This document shows, one piece after another, positions 1 through 5,928 of a stretch of DNA of 11,039 bases. The notes beneath the pieces were generated by a model. It worked only from the letters and a program-made list of their open reading frames with translations. It had not been told where the DNA came from and made no database searches. The stretch covers positions 1-11,039 of the forward strand of contig CAZVBE010000040.1 in assembly GCA_964625335.1 (NCBI GenBank). The letters are read 5' to 3'. The first letter of the stretch is position 1; every line of letters begins with the position of its first letter. Both the position numbers and the translations under genes were made by a program. Source of the stretch: CAZGUG01 sp964625335 (GTDB lineage Bacteria; Bacillota; Clostridia; Ch29).

Positions 1-94
1 TTAAGTTTTATTAAGTTTTTCTTCAAAAACCCTTGACTTTAATTAGCTGGTCTTACGTTTGATACCCGCCCTTTGGATATTTTAATCACATCCC

Positions 95-119
95 CATTAT
101 ACCCATAGGGGGTATAATG
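95..119. promoter_or_regulatory. CsoR/CstR-like palindromic operator with -10 boxes on both strands
   Basis: A perfect 10-bp inverted repeat (CATTATACCC and GGGTATAATG) surrounds a 5-nt centre, ATAGG. The core TACCC-N-GGGGGTA resembles operators of the CsoR family of copper or persulfide sensors in Firmicutes. TATAAT lies at 113-118 on the plus strand and at 101-96 on the minus strand, so a bound repressor would cover the -10 box in both directions. I see no good -35 box on either side, and the nearest plus-strand gene starts at 365 from its own promoter. The regulated gene may lie to the left of the window. Operator identity is inferred from resemblance only. Confidence 0.45.
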
Positions 120-220
120 TTATTATATAACTCTTTCTATAGGGTGTCAAAATGCTTTTTGTTCTATCCATGCAAAGCCGTTAGTATATGCTTTATATGT
201 GGATTACCAATTCGTTCCGG

Positions 221-244
221 GTTTTCAAATCATCGTTTGAAAAC
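221..244. repeat. Perfect 9-bp inverted repeat, possible operator
   Basis: GTTTTCAAA and TTTGAAAAC flank TCATCG. The repeat ends 28 bp before the -35 box of the promoter for the downstream membrane operon, a reasonable place for an activator or repressor site. It has no T-run after it, so a terminator is unlikely. The binding protein is unknown. Apart from this repeat and the palindrome at 95-119, I see no gene or structure in positions 1-270. Confidence 0.4.
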
Positions 245-271
245 TAATTGCGCTGTCAGAGAATAAAACAG

Positions 272-300
272 TTGATATTGCAACCTCCGGAAAATATAAT
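272..300 (+). promoter_or_regulatory. Sigma-A promoter of the PspC/LiaF-like operon
   Basis: TTGATA (272-277), a 17-bp spacer and TATAAT (295-300) form a near-consensus vegetative promoter. The predicted start of transcription is near 307. The leader to the ATG at 365 holds a small 7-bp hairpin (CAGAACC 313-319 with GGTTCTG 329-335) and then the ribosome binding site TAGGAGGA. Confidence 0.75.
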
Positions 301-364
301 ATAACAGGAATGCAGAACCCATGTCACAGGTTCTGGACACTGAGGAATTATAGGAGGAATTCTG

Positions 365-859
365 ATGGAAAAACGTTTATACCGTTCTAATAAAAACTCC
401 GAAATAGGCGGCGTATGCGGTGGTATTGCCGAATATCTGGATGTCGACCCCACGCTGGTAAGGCTGATTTGGGTAATTTCGGCCCTTTATGGTGGAGTTG
501 GGGTGGTAGCATATATCATATGCATTATTGTTATCCCCGAAAACAAAGCTGATACGTATCATTGTGAAAAGGAAAACGTTCCGGTAGAGGAAGAGGTAAT
601 CGTATCCGCAAAAACAGAGGAAGCTGACTTCGAAAAGGATAGGTGCGATACAAAGGACCAATACAGTCCGAAAGCCTCGGACAGCAGTGAAAGAAACAGG
701 CTTCTTGCAGGAACCCTGCTTATATGCATTGGGGGGTTACTGCTTTTCAGAAAGTGGTTTTACTGGATTGACCTTGGCAGATACTGGCCTGTTCTTCTTA
801 TCGTTGCGGGCCTTGTGATAATAATAAAGGGAACGAAAAACAAGGGGGAATTCCGGTGA
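365..859 (+). CDS. PspC-domain envelope protein with LiaI/LiaF-like C-terminal membrane segment
   Basis: The 164-residue protein starts with a PspC domain (about residues 2-60): a basic amphipathic start, the motif GGVCGGIAEYL at 15-25 and a long hydrophobic helix at about 33-57. A charged, glutamate-rich linker (61-111) follows. Two C-terminal hydrophobic segments (about 113-128 and 140-155) carry the pattern WPVLLIVAGLVIIIKG, typical of the LiaI-LiaF-like membrane region. PspC proteins act at the cytoplasmic membrane in envelope-stress responses; a role here is inferred from that. The start is fixed by TAGGAGGA about 7 bases before the ATG. The stop overlaps the next gene by four bases (GTGA), which indicates translational coupling. 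Function beyond the family assignment is unknown. Confidence 0.85.
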   Translation: MEKRLYRSNKNSEIGGVCGGIAEYLDVDPTLVRLIWVISALYGGVGVVAYIICIIVIPENKADTYHCEKENVPVEEEVIVSAKTEEADFEKDRCDTKDQYSPKASDSSERNRLLAGTLLICIGGLLLFRKWFYWIDLGRYWPVLLIVAGLVIIIKGTKNKGEFR

Positions 860-1329
860 AAATCTCAAGGGCAGTTTTCGGAACGCTAATAATTCTGATT
901 GGCCTTGTCCTTCTGTTTAACAACCTCGGATTGTTAAACATAGACCTTTCGCTGTTATGGCCATTATTTTTGCTAGTGCCGGGCCTGGCCTTCGAGATCG
1001 GGTACCTGACCGGTGGCAAGGATCCGGGGCTCTTAGTCCCCGGCGGTATACTGACAACCTGGGGACTTGTCTTTTTCGCAAACATAATCTGGGGATGGCA
1101 CATGATGGAATACCTATGGCCGGCCTTCCCCCTGGGAGTGGCAATAGGCCTTTTTCAGCTGTACCTGTTCGGCAAAAGGGAGGCCGCCCTGCTGATACCC
1201 ATCGGCATTCTGGGGGGTTTTTCCACCATAGCCTTCTTGCGCAGCTATACGGGACTGGGATTTGAAACGGTATTCCCGGTTGTTCTTATTATAGTGGGAG
1301 TGCTGCTTCTTCTAAACAGGAAAAAATAA
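856..1329 (+). CDS. Multi-pass membrane protein, LiaF N-terminal-like (DUF5668 type)
   Basis: The GTG start at 856 overlaps the stop codon of the PspC gene, and the purine run AAGGGGGAA lies just before it. The 157-residue product is almost entirely hydrophobic, with about six membrane segments. It opens with a pattern common to LiaF-type N-terminal regions (GTLIILIGLVLLFNN, then LLWPLFLLVPGL) and ends with a similar element (FPVVLIIVGVLLLLNRKK). The repeated W/F-P-x-x-L-I-x-x-G-x-x-L-L pattern is shared with the C-terminus of the PspC partner, which suggests the two contact each other in the membrane. No soluble LiaF C-terminal domain is present. Role in envelope-stress sensing is inference from context and family. 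Confidence 0.7.
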   Translation: MKISRAVFGTLIILIGLVLLFNNLGLLNIDLSLLWPLFLLVPGLAFEIGYLTGGKDPGLLVPGGILTTWGLVFFANIIWGWHMMEYLWPAFPLGVAIGLFQLYLFGKREAALLIPIGILGGFSTIAFLRSYTGLGFETVFPVVLIIVGVLLLLNRKK

Positions 1330-1358
1330 AGAGGGCAGCCCGGCCTTTGGACTGCCCC
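1319..1358 (-). terminator. Terminator of the XRE/membrane-protein operon, between convergent operons
   Basis: On the minus strand GGGCAG and CTGCCC (plus coordinates 1352-1357 and 1333-1338) form a GC-rich hairpin, followed by TCTTTATTTTTTCC. The T-run is made from the last codons of the convergent membrane gene. On the plus strand the same hairpin is followed only by CTTGTT, so it would be a weaker terminator in that direction. Confidence 0.6.
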
Positions 1359-1382
1359 TTGTTGAACCCGTGTCTGCCGTCT

Positions 1383-1772
1383 CTAATACCGCTTATTCAG
1401 CAAAAAAAAGCTCCCTAAATAACCTGCCATACCCACCATCAGTTCTATAATGGTCCTAATTGAAACCTGTCCCTCAACGACCATTTCCCTTGTATAAAAC
1501 CAGAATATAGCGCCCAACATGCAGTAAAAGCCCACTGTTGTGGCACGGTATGTGATTAATTGCAGCCTCTCGTCCAGTCTGTCACCCCTTGCCTTTATGC
1601 GCCTTATCTTAAAAATCAGCGCCAGTGCCAGAACAGCCAGCAGCCCCAGAGATCTGCTCCAGGTGGCTGCACTGCCTCCGTAGAACAGGTTGGCTGCTAC
1701 TATAATCACTCCAAAGGAGCCGATTAATATATAGTTGGTTACCACCATTTCCTTGACAAAGGATTTATTCAT
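1383..1772 (-). CDS. Four-TM membrane protein paired with an XRE regulator
   Basis: The 129-residue protein has four hydrophobic helices at about residues 13-31, 37-56, 78-98 and 105-125. A basic, arginine-rich cytosolic loop (about 57-75) separates the two pairs. I do not recognise a defined family with certainty; it resembles small uncharacterised membrane proteins (DUF2178-like) that commonly sit next to short XRE regulators in Firmicutes. The ATG lies inside the end of the regulator gene (8-bp overlap), with GGAGGG a few bases before it, so the two are co-translated. A substrate or signal cannot be read from the sequence. Confidence 0.65.
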   Translation of the reverse strand: MNKSFVKEMVVTNYILIGSFGVIIVAANLFYGGSAATWSRSLGLLAVLALALIFKIRRIKARGDRLDERLQLITYRATTVGFYCMLGAIFWFYTREMVVEGQVSIRTIIELMVGMAGYLGSFFLLNKRY

Positions 1773-1983
1773 CCTTCATCCCTCCCTCCGGATTTGAAAA
1801 ATCAAAAAGCTCCTCAATAATCTTCCCGAATTCGCAGGCAAGCCTATGGGCAAGCAGCAGCGAGGGATTGTATCTGCCTGCTTCTATTGATATTATAGTC
1901 TGACGGGAAACCCCCATTCTCTTTGCAAGCTGCTCCTGGGTAAGCCCGCGGCCTTCTCTAAGTTCCTTAATCCTGTTTTCCAA
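1765..1983 (-). CDS. Small XRE-family (Cro/CI) transcriptional regulator
   Basis: The 72-residue protein is essentially one helix-turn-helix domain. LTQEQLAKRMGVSRQTIISIE (residues 14-34) is the classic Cro/CI helix pair, followed by AGRYNPSLLLAHRLA. It has no sensor domain, as usual for the short Firmicute regulators that control a linked membrane protein. The start is TTG at 1983, seven bases after AGGGGTG; no in-frame ATG precedes it. The promoter region carries three copies of one 16-bp element, so autoregulation is likely. It overlaps and is coupled to the four-TM gene. Confidence 0.85.
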   Translation of the reverse strand: MENRIKELREGRGLTQEQLAKRMGVSRQTIISIEAGRYNPSLLLAHRLACEFGKIIEELFDFSNPEGGMKDE

Positions 1984-2001
1984 TATCCGTCACCCCTATT
2001 T

Positions 2002-2066
2002 GTAAAGTTTCCTTTACGTCAAGTTTATTTTACATCAGCAGTCCTCTCATGTCAAGTTTATTTTAC
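2002..2066 (-). promoter_or_regulatory. XRE promoter overlapped by three operator-like repeats
   Basis: On the minus strand TTGACA (plus 2055-2050), a 17-bp spacer and TAAAAT (2032-2027) make a good sigma-A promoter for the regulator operon. Three copies of GTAAAnnAAACTTnAC lie over it: 2051-2066 covers the -35, 2018-2033 covers the -10, and 2002-2017 (the most symmetric, GTAAAG-GAAA-CTTTAC) follows the predicted start of transcription. The second and third copies abut exactly. The two upstream copies belong to an exact 19-bp direct repeat (2018-2036 and 2051-2069). This looks like cooperative autorepression by the XRE protein; that link is inferred. Confidence 0.65.
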
Positions 2067-2075
2067 ATCGGCGCC

Positions 2076-2098
2076 AAAAAAAAGGGCTTTATAAGCCC
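2076..2098 (-). terminator. Intrinsic terminator of purC
   Basis: Read on the minus strand, GGGCTT-ATA-AAGCCC forms a 6-bp hairpin followed by eight Ts. It lies about 55 bases after the purC stop codon and just before the divergent end of the XRE promoter, so it insulates the two units. Confidence 0.85.
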
Positions 2099-2152
2099 CC
2101 TGTATTTTTGTATGATTCAGCTTCCGGTAATAAAGCACCAAAGGAAGGTATT

Positions 2153-2830
2153 TCATCCACAGATTATACTGCAGAGTTCCTTTTGGTCTATTCCCTTTCC
2201 GTCCCTTCTAACCCTCATATTATCTCCTGAAATCTCGTCTATGACGACAATCCTGTCGTCAACCCTGCCAAATTCAAATTTAATGTCAATAAACTCGAGG
2301 CCGAACCGTTCCAGTTCATGCTCAATAAGCTCCGTAACCTTTTTTGTAAGCCCTGCTGCGTATTCTATCTCTTCCCTGGTCATTAAACCCAGCTGGCACA
2401 GGCTGTCCTCATTAACCAGTGGGTCTCCCCTTTCATCGTCCTTAAGAGTAATTTCCACCAGATAATCCAAAGCCGTATTTTCCTCTATGTATCTGCCATA
2501 TCTCCTCACAAAGCTGCCGGCCGCCCTGCGCCTGCATATAAATTCCAGCCCGTCTCCAAATGTAACAGCCTTCCTGACCAGCATGGTATTATTATCCGTA
2601 TCGGCATCGATATAATGGCTGGTAATTCCTTCTCTTTTTAGCAACTCAAAAAAGTATTTGCTCAGCTTAAGCGAGGCATTGCCCTTCCCTGCTACTTTAC
2701 CTATTATGGAATTAGCACCGGGATCGATTATATCACCCTCTCCTGTCACGTCGTCTTTAAACCGCAGGAGTATATTGCCGTCCTCGGCTTCAAATACTGT
2801 CTTTGTTTTACCTTCACGAATTATTTTCAA
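2153..2830 (-). CDS. purC: Phosphoribosylaminoimidazole-succinocarboxamide synthase (SAICAR synthetase)
   Basis: PurC ligates aspartate to CAIR using ATP in de novo purine synthesis, in the cytosol. The 225-residue length is near the usual size for the stand-alone enzyme. Visible landmarks are the N-terminal EGKTK (6-10), the nucleotide-binding start; FKDDVTGEGDIIDPGAN; a RRRAAGSFVRRYG segment typical of the family (CR.R..GS..RRYG); LKDDERGDP; DIKFEFG (182-188); and DEISGDNMRV near the C-terminus. In many PurC proteins the last motif reads DEISPD, so this is the DEISG(D/G)N variant seen in some Firmicutes. GGAGG precedes the ATG. No other pur gene is in the window, and I see no purine riboswitch in the 100-bp leader. 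Confidence 0.93.
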   Translation of the reverse strand: MKIIREGKTKTVFEAEDGNILLRFKDDVTGEGDIIDPGANSIIGKVAGKGNASLKLSKYFFELLKREGITSHYIDADTDNNTMLVRKAVTFGDGLEFICRRRAAGSFVRRYGRYIEENTALDYLVEITLKDDERGDPLVNEDSLCQLGLMTREEIEYAAGLTKKVTELIEHELERFGLEFIDIKFEFGRVDDRIVVIDEISGDNMRVRRDGKGIDQKELCSIICG

Positions 2831-2885
2831 TATATAACCTCCACCCTGTATAGATTATTGCATTTCCTCATACACTGCCGTAAAT

Positions 2886-2913
2886 ATTCTACCACATAAA
2901 TAGTAAATATCAA
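2886..2913 (-). promoter_or_regulatory. Probable purC promoter
   Basis: On the minus strand TTGATA (plus 2913-2908), a 16-bp spacer and TAGAAT (2891-2886) precede purC by about 50 bases. The spacer is one base short of optimal. The element lies between purC and the selenium-type genes, which supports purC as a separate transcription unit. Confidence 0.5.
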
Positions 2914-2933
2914 AGGTAAACTGGCGGTATTCC

Positions 2934-3176
2934 TTACCCGTCCCAGTCTTCATGTATCAGCTTATATCCGTCTATAGTAATTTCAAACACCTTTTCCATA
3001 TCTTCACTTATATAAAGTCTTATATCGTCATCCAGCGTGAACCGCGTTCCTATCCCACAGTTTGAACTAATCTCCCTTGGAACCGGCATAAGCTCTATAT
3101 CTATACCATTTCTTTTCATATATCTCTTATACTTTACCGCCCCTGAGTGGGTATAAAAAGTAGCAATATATTTCAT
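2934..3176 (-). CDS. DUF3343 putative Se/S carrier-like protein
   Basis: The 80-residue protein matches the DUF3343 family: a short alpha/beta fold opening MKYIATFYTHSGAVKYKRYM, then VPREISSNCGIGTRF with a cysteine at residue 40 in the family's conserved SS.CG context. Comparative genomics has linked DUF3343 to selenium-utilisation gene sets, where it is thought to carry reduced selenium or sulfur on that cysteine. It is the third gene of the yedE unit: its ATG lies one base after the stop of the TusA-like gene, so it is almost surely co-translated. The biochemical role is not proven for the family. Confidence 0.8.
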   Translation of the reverse strand: MKYIATFYTHSGAVKYKRYMKRNGIDIELMPVPREISSNCGIGTRFTLDDDIRLYISEDMEKVFEITIDGYKLIHEDWDG

Positions 3177-3177
3177 C

Positions 3178-3405
3178 TTAATCCTGCCTTATCAATGTCA
3201 GGATATAATCAGACCCTTCCTTAACCGTTTCAACATTATATCCCGCATTTTTGGCAAAGCGGATAATATTATTCCACGCCGCAGTGTTATCCGCGATTAC
3301 CTGCACCCCTTCCGGAAACCGTTCTATCGCTTTCTTTGCCAATAATACCGGTTCCGGGCAGGACCTTCCCCTGGTATCTACCTGATTAAGCGTCAACGCT
3401 GACAT
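3178..3405 (-). CDS. TusA/YedF-like sulfur (selenium) carrier protein, single domain
   Basis: The 75-residue protein is a TusA/SirA fold: VDTRGRSCPEPVLLAKKAI carries the CPxP motif with the acceptor Cys16, followed by the usual VIADNTAAWNNIIRFAKNAGY segment. TusA-family cysteines hold persulfide, and YedF proteins in selenium clusters are thought to do the same for selenium. The selenium-type YedF is normally about twice this size, with a second DsrE-like domain; only the first domain is present here. Start choice: AAAGGAG abuts the ATG at 3405 with no spacing, so the in-frame TTG at 3396 (9 bases further) is a plausible true start. The gene overlaps the end of yedE by 11-20 bases. Confidence 0.85.
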   Translation of the reverse strand: MSALTLNQVDTRGRSCPEPVLLAKKAIERFPEGVQVIADNTAAWNNIIRFAKNAGYNVETVKEGSDYILTLIRQD

Positions 3406-4471
3406 CTCCTTTCATTTTGATATCCGTTGCTTTGTCCATATTAGAACAGCCTATGGCAGCAGCCACTAAAAAGCCAATAACAACCGCTGTCTTGCCGTTG
3501 GCCGTAGGTCCGTTTGCGGAAGCCGCCAGTCCAAAGTTATGCGCAAAGGCTGCCCCTGCGGCCATGCCCATAACCGTTATAACCGAATCGATATTTCCCT
3601 CGGCAGAGAGTATAAGCTGTCTCAACGGGCAGCCCCCAAGGAGCACAGAACACAGACCCGCCAAACCCATACCCAGGAAATTCCACAGCCCGTCGCTGTG
3701 AGCTATGGGCTGGCCGGTGAAACCAGGATTAAAGTTGCCAGCCGCCGCATTGGCAGCTAATGCCGCAACTAATATTGCGATAAATCCCGACAATAGATGC
3801 CAGTCATTGAACATAAAGACATCCCTTAACCCGCCCACCATACAAAGCCTGGTTCTCTGGGCAAGAATGCCCACAACCAGCCCGGCGGCCAGGGATATCA
3901 TAACCGGAGCGTGGCTTGCCCCGGGTCCCGATTCGCTGAATAAAACAAACGCCGGGCGGGCAATCAAAAGCATAAACAGTCCTGCGCACAACGTTGGGAA
4001 CATATAACCTTCAAAACTCGACAGGGTATATGTCCTCTTGAGGGTAAAGCCCTTGTTTAAAAATACTATGCCTGACCCGATGCCTGCCACAAAGCCAAGT
4101 ATACCGAATACTGCGTTCAGGTCTCCCCCCGCCAGTCTGAGTACCATCCTTAAGGGACATCCCAAAAACATCAGCGCTCCGATAATTACAATAAATCCTA
4201 GTACAAACCTTACAAAGGGTGACGAACCGCCGCGGGCATTGTATTCTTTTCCGGCCACCGCCATAATAAATGCCCCCAGCACAATGCCGATTATTTCTGG
4301 CCTTATGTATTGTACCACCGCTGCCCTGTGGAGACCCAGGGCACCCACCGTATCCCTTATAAAGCATGCAATACACAAACCATAGTTCCCTGCGTTGCCC
4401 AGCTTTACAAGCACTACTGCCAGTATCCCTACAATGGCACCGGTCAGTATTATACCCTTTTTACCGTTCAT
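3386..4471 (-). CDS. yedE: YedE-type selenium/sulfur transport membrane protein
   Basis: This is a multi-pass membrane protein of the YeeE/YedE family, built as an internal duplication. The N-terminal half has LCIACFIRDTVGALGLHRA and later FLGCPLRMVLRLAGGD; the C-terminal half has RLCMVGGLRDVFMF and later LGGCPLRQLILSAEGN. The paired GCPLR cysteines line the substrate path in YeeE-type thiosulfate channels. The selenium-linked YedE subgroup carries the same CIACFIRD start, and the neighbours (TusA-like, DUF3343, aminotransferase, LysR) support it. I place the start at 4471, where AGGGAGGG lies seven bases upstream (361 residues). An ATG at 4516 would add 15 residues but has no ribosome binding site. 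Substrate (a reduced selenium or sulfur compound) is inferred. Confidence 0.85.
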   Translation of the reverse strand: MNGKKGIILTGAIVGILAVVLVKLGNAGNYGLCIACFIRDTVGALGLHRAAVVQYIRPEIIGIVLGAFIMAVAGKEYNARGGSSPFVRFVLGFIVIIGALMFLGCPLRMVLRLAGGDLNAVFGILGFVAGIGSGIVFLNKGFTLKRTYTLSSFEGYMFPTLCAGLFMLLIARPAFVLFSESGPGASHAPVMISLAAGLVVGILAQRTRLCMVGGLRDVFMFNDWHLLSGFIAILVAALAANAAAGNFNPGFTGQPIAHSDGLWNFLGMGLAGLCSVLLGGCPLRQLILSAEGNIDSVITVMGMAAGAAFAHNFGLAASANGPTANGKTAVVIGFLVAAAIGCSNMDKATDIKMKGDVSVDA

Positions 4472-4634
4472 AGTATTTCCCTCCCTGGATTTGCTGTTGT
4501 CTACAAAACCGTTCATTGAACAAAGCTTCTGTTAGAAGACATAAAAAATGACACGGTATGACGGAAAAGCAGCCCATTTCTATGGAGTCTGTTTGTATTG
4601 GTCTGCAATCTGTCACTGGAATTATCCAATTGTT

Positions 4635-4664
4635 ATTATATTAACAGCATCTTCCGGTGTACAA
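4635..4664 (-). promoter_or_regulatory. Candidate promoter of the yedE operon
   Basis: On the minus strand TTGTAC (plus 4664-4659), an 18-bp spacer and TATAAT (4640-4635) precede yedE. The predicted leader is about 155 nt, in which I see only a weak 5-bp hairpin (4526-4538). The -35 match is moderate. Confidence 0.45.
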
Positions 4665-4671
4665 TTGAGTT

Positions 4672-4700
4672 TTTCTATGTCCGTCCCGGATGCATAGAAA
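4672..4700. promoter_or_regulatory. Long dyad, candidate LysR binding site
   Basis: TTTCTATG (4672-4679) and CATAGAAA (4693-4700) form a perfect 8-bp inverted repeat around 13 bases. A further direct copy of TTTCTATG lies at 4577-4584. The dyad centre is about 58 bases before the likely transcription start of the downstream aminotransferase gene (TACAAT at 4732-4737, no good -35 box). That distance and the poor -35 box are typical of LysR-type activation. The regulator encoded at 5900-6805 is the natural candidate; this is inference. Confidence 0.45.
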
Positions 4701-4758
4701 TTATCTATTACTGGCTTGGGAAAAGTTGTTGTACAATTAGATACGGAGGTGTATTTAA

Positions 4759-5928
4759 TTGAAAAGAATCTATCTGGATAACGGTGCGACTTCGTACCCA
4801 AAGGCCCCCGGGGTGGGAGATGCGGTAAAGCTGTTTATAGAAGATATAGGTAACAACGTTAACCGGAGCGGATATGCAGGTTCCTTCGCGGCGGAAGAAA
4901 TTGTATTCGAAACAAGGGAAATGCTTGGCCGGCTGTTCAACTTTGACCGCTCTGAAAACATAATATTTACCATGAATATTACCCAGGGGCTTAATTTTCT
5001 GCTGAAGGGTCTTTTGAGACAGGGAGACCACTGCATAGTGTCGTCAATGGAGCATAACGCTGTAATGCGTCCCCTGATGCAGCTTAAAAAAGAAGGAGCC
5101 GAGTTTTCAAGGGTTATGTGTGATAAATTCGGAAGGCTTAATCCCGACGACATTTCCCGCCACATAAAACCCAACACAAGGGCCGTCGTTATAACACATG
5201 CCTCCAATGTATGCGGCACAGTTTTGCCGGCGGCGGACATAGGAAGCATTTGCAAGGAAAAGGGGCTGAAATTCATTATAGATACGGCGCAGACTGCGGG
5301 TATTATGGACATTGATTTTAATAAAATAAAAGCCCATGCAATAGCCTTTACAGGCCATAAAGGCCTTTTGGGACCCCAGGGTACGGGAGGATTTGCAATC
5401 AACGATGAAATGGCAGAGGCGATAGATACCCTTATAAGCGGCGGCACCGGAAGCCTGTCGGAATATGAGGTGCAGCCCCCCTATATGCCGGACAAATTTG
5501 AAGCCGGTACCATGAATCTGCCTGGTATATACGGTCTGAATGCCGCCTTAAAATACATAGACAATATAGGAACAGACGCCATAAGGGAAAAGGAGCTTGA
5601 ACTTACATATATGCTGCTGCAGGGCCTGGTCAATATCAAGGGTGTGCATATCTCCGGGCTTAAAGGGATAAATAACAGAACGGCTGTAGTATCAGTTGAC
5701 TTTGAAGGCTGTGACAACGCCGAAGTAGCGCACTGCCTTGACAAATACCACGGTATCAAAACCAGGTGCGGCCTTCACTGTGCCCCTTCCGCCCACAGGA
5801 CACTGGGCACCTTTCCCCGGGGCACCGTGAGATTTAGCCCGGGTCATTTCAATACTAAGGAAGAGATTGAAACTACCGTATCTTCCGTAAACCAAATACT
5901 TAAAGAGCTTCGCAGTACTGTCCGGTAA
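4759..5928 (+). CDS. Class-V aminotransferase: cysteine desulfurase / selenocysteine lyase-like
   Basis: A PLP enzyme of the NifS/CsdB fold, 389 residues, predicted to take sulfur from cysteine or selenium from selenocysteine. Landmarks: YLDNGATSYPK at the N-terminus; SSMEHNAVMRPL with the cofactor-stacking His99; IDTAQTAG with Asp175; TGHKGLLGPQGTGG with the Schiff-base Lys201; and RCGLHCAPSAHRTLGT, where Cys341 aligns with the catalytic cysteine of the HHCA motif in group-II enzymes. The C-terminal GTVRFSPGHFNTKEEI is typical of the EF2568-type subfamily. The start is TTG at 4759, eight bases after GGAGGT. It is divergent from yedE, and its 3' end overlaps the convergent LysR gene by 29 bp. 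The setting among selenium-linked genes suggests selenium donation, but sulfur use cannot be excluded. Confidence 0.9.
   Translation: MKRIYLDNGATSYPKAPGVGDAVKLFIEDIGNNVNRSGYAGSFAAEEIVFETREMLGRLFNFDRSENIIFTMNITQGLNFLLKGLLRQGDHCIVSSMEHNAVMRPLMQLKKEGAEFSRVMCDKFGRLNPDDISRHIKPNTRAVVITHASNVCGTVLPAADIGSICKEKGLKFIIDTAQTAGIMDIDFNKIKAHAIAFTGHKGLLGPQGTGGFAINDEMAEAIDTLISGGTGSLSEYEVQPPYMPDKFEAGTMNLPGIYGLNAALKYIDNIGTDAIREKELELTYMLLQGLVNIKGVHISGLKGINNRTAVVSVDFEGCDNAEVAHCLDKYHGIKTRCGLHCAPSAHRTLGTFPRGTVRFSPGHFNTKEEIETTVSSVNQILKELRSTVR

Noticed and set aside
117..266. A 49-codon cysteine-containing frame on the plus strand
   Set aside because: The ATG lies inside the -10 box of the palindromic promoter, there is no ribosome binding site, and no known family is evident. 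Most likely chance.
2831..2933. Purine or PRPP riboswitch upstream of purC
   Set aside because: The leader is short and shows none of the conserved purine-aptamer blocks; only a simple promoter is visible.
4472..4516. Extended N-terminus of YedE from the ATG at 4516
   Set aside because: No ribosome binding site precedes it. The internal ATG at 4471 has AGGGAGGG at ideal distance, and the extra residues are polar and unlike the family start.
4770..5447. A 225-residue frame on the minus strand opposite the aminotransferase
   Set aside because: It is the complement of a gene with clear catalytic motifs and has no family features of its own.
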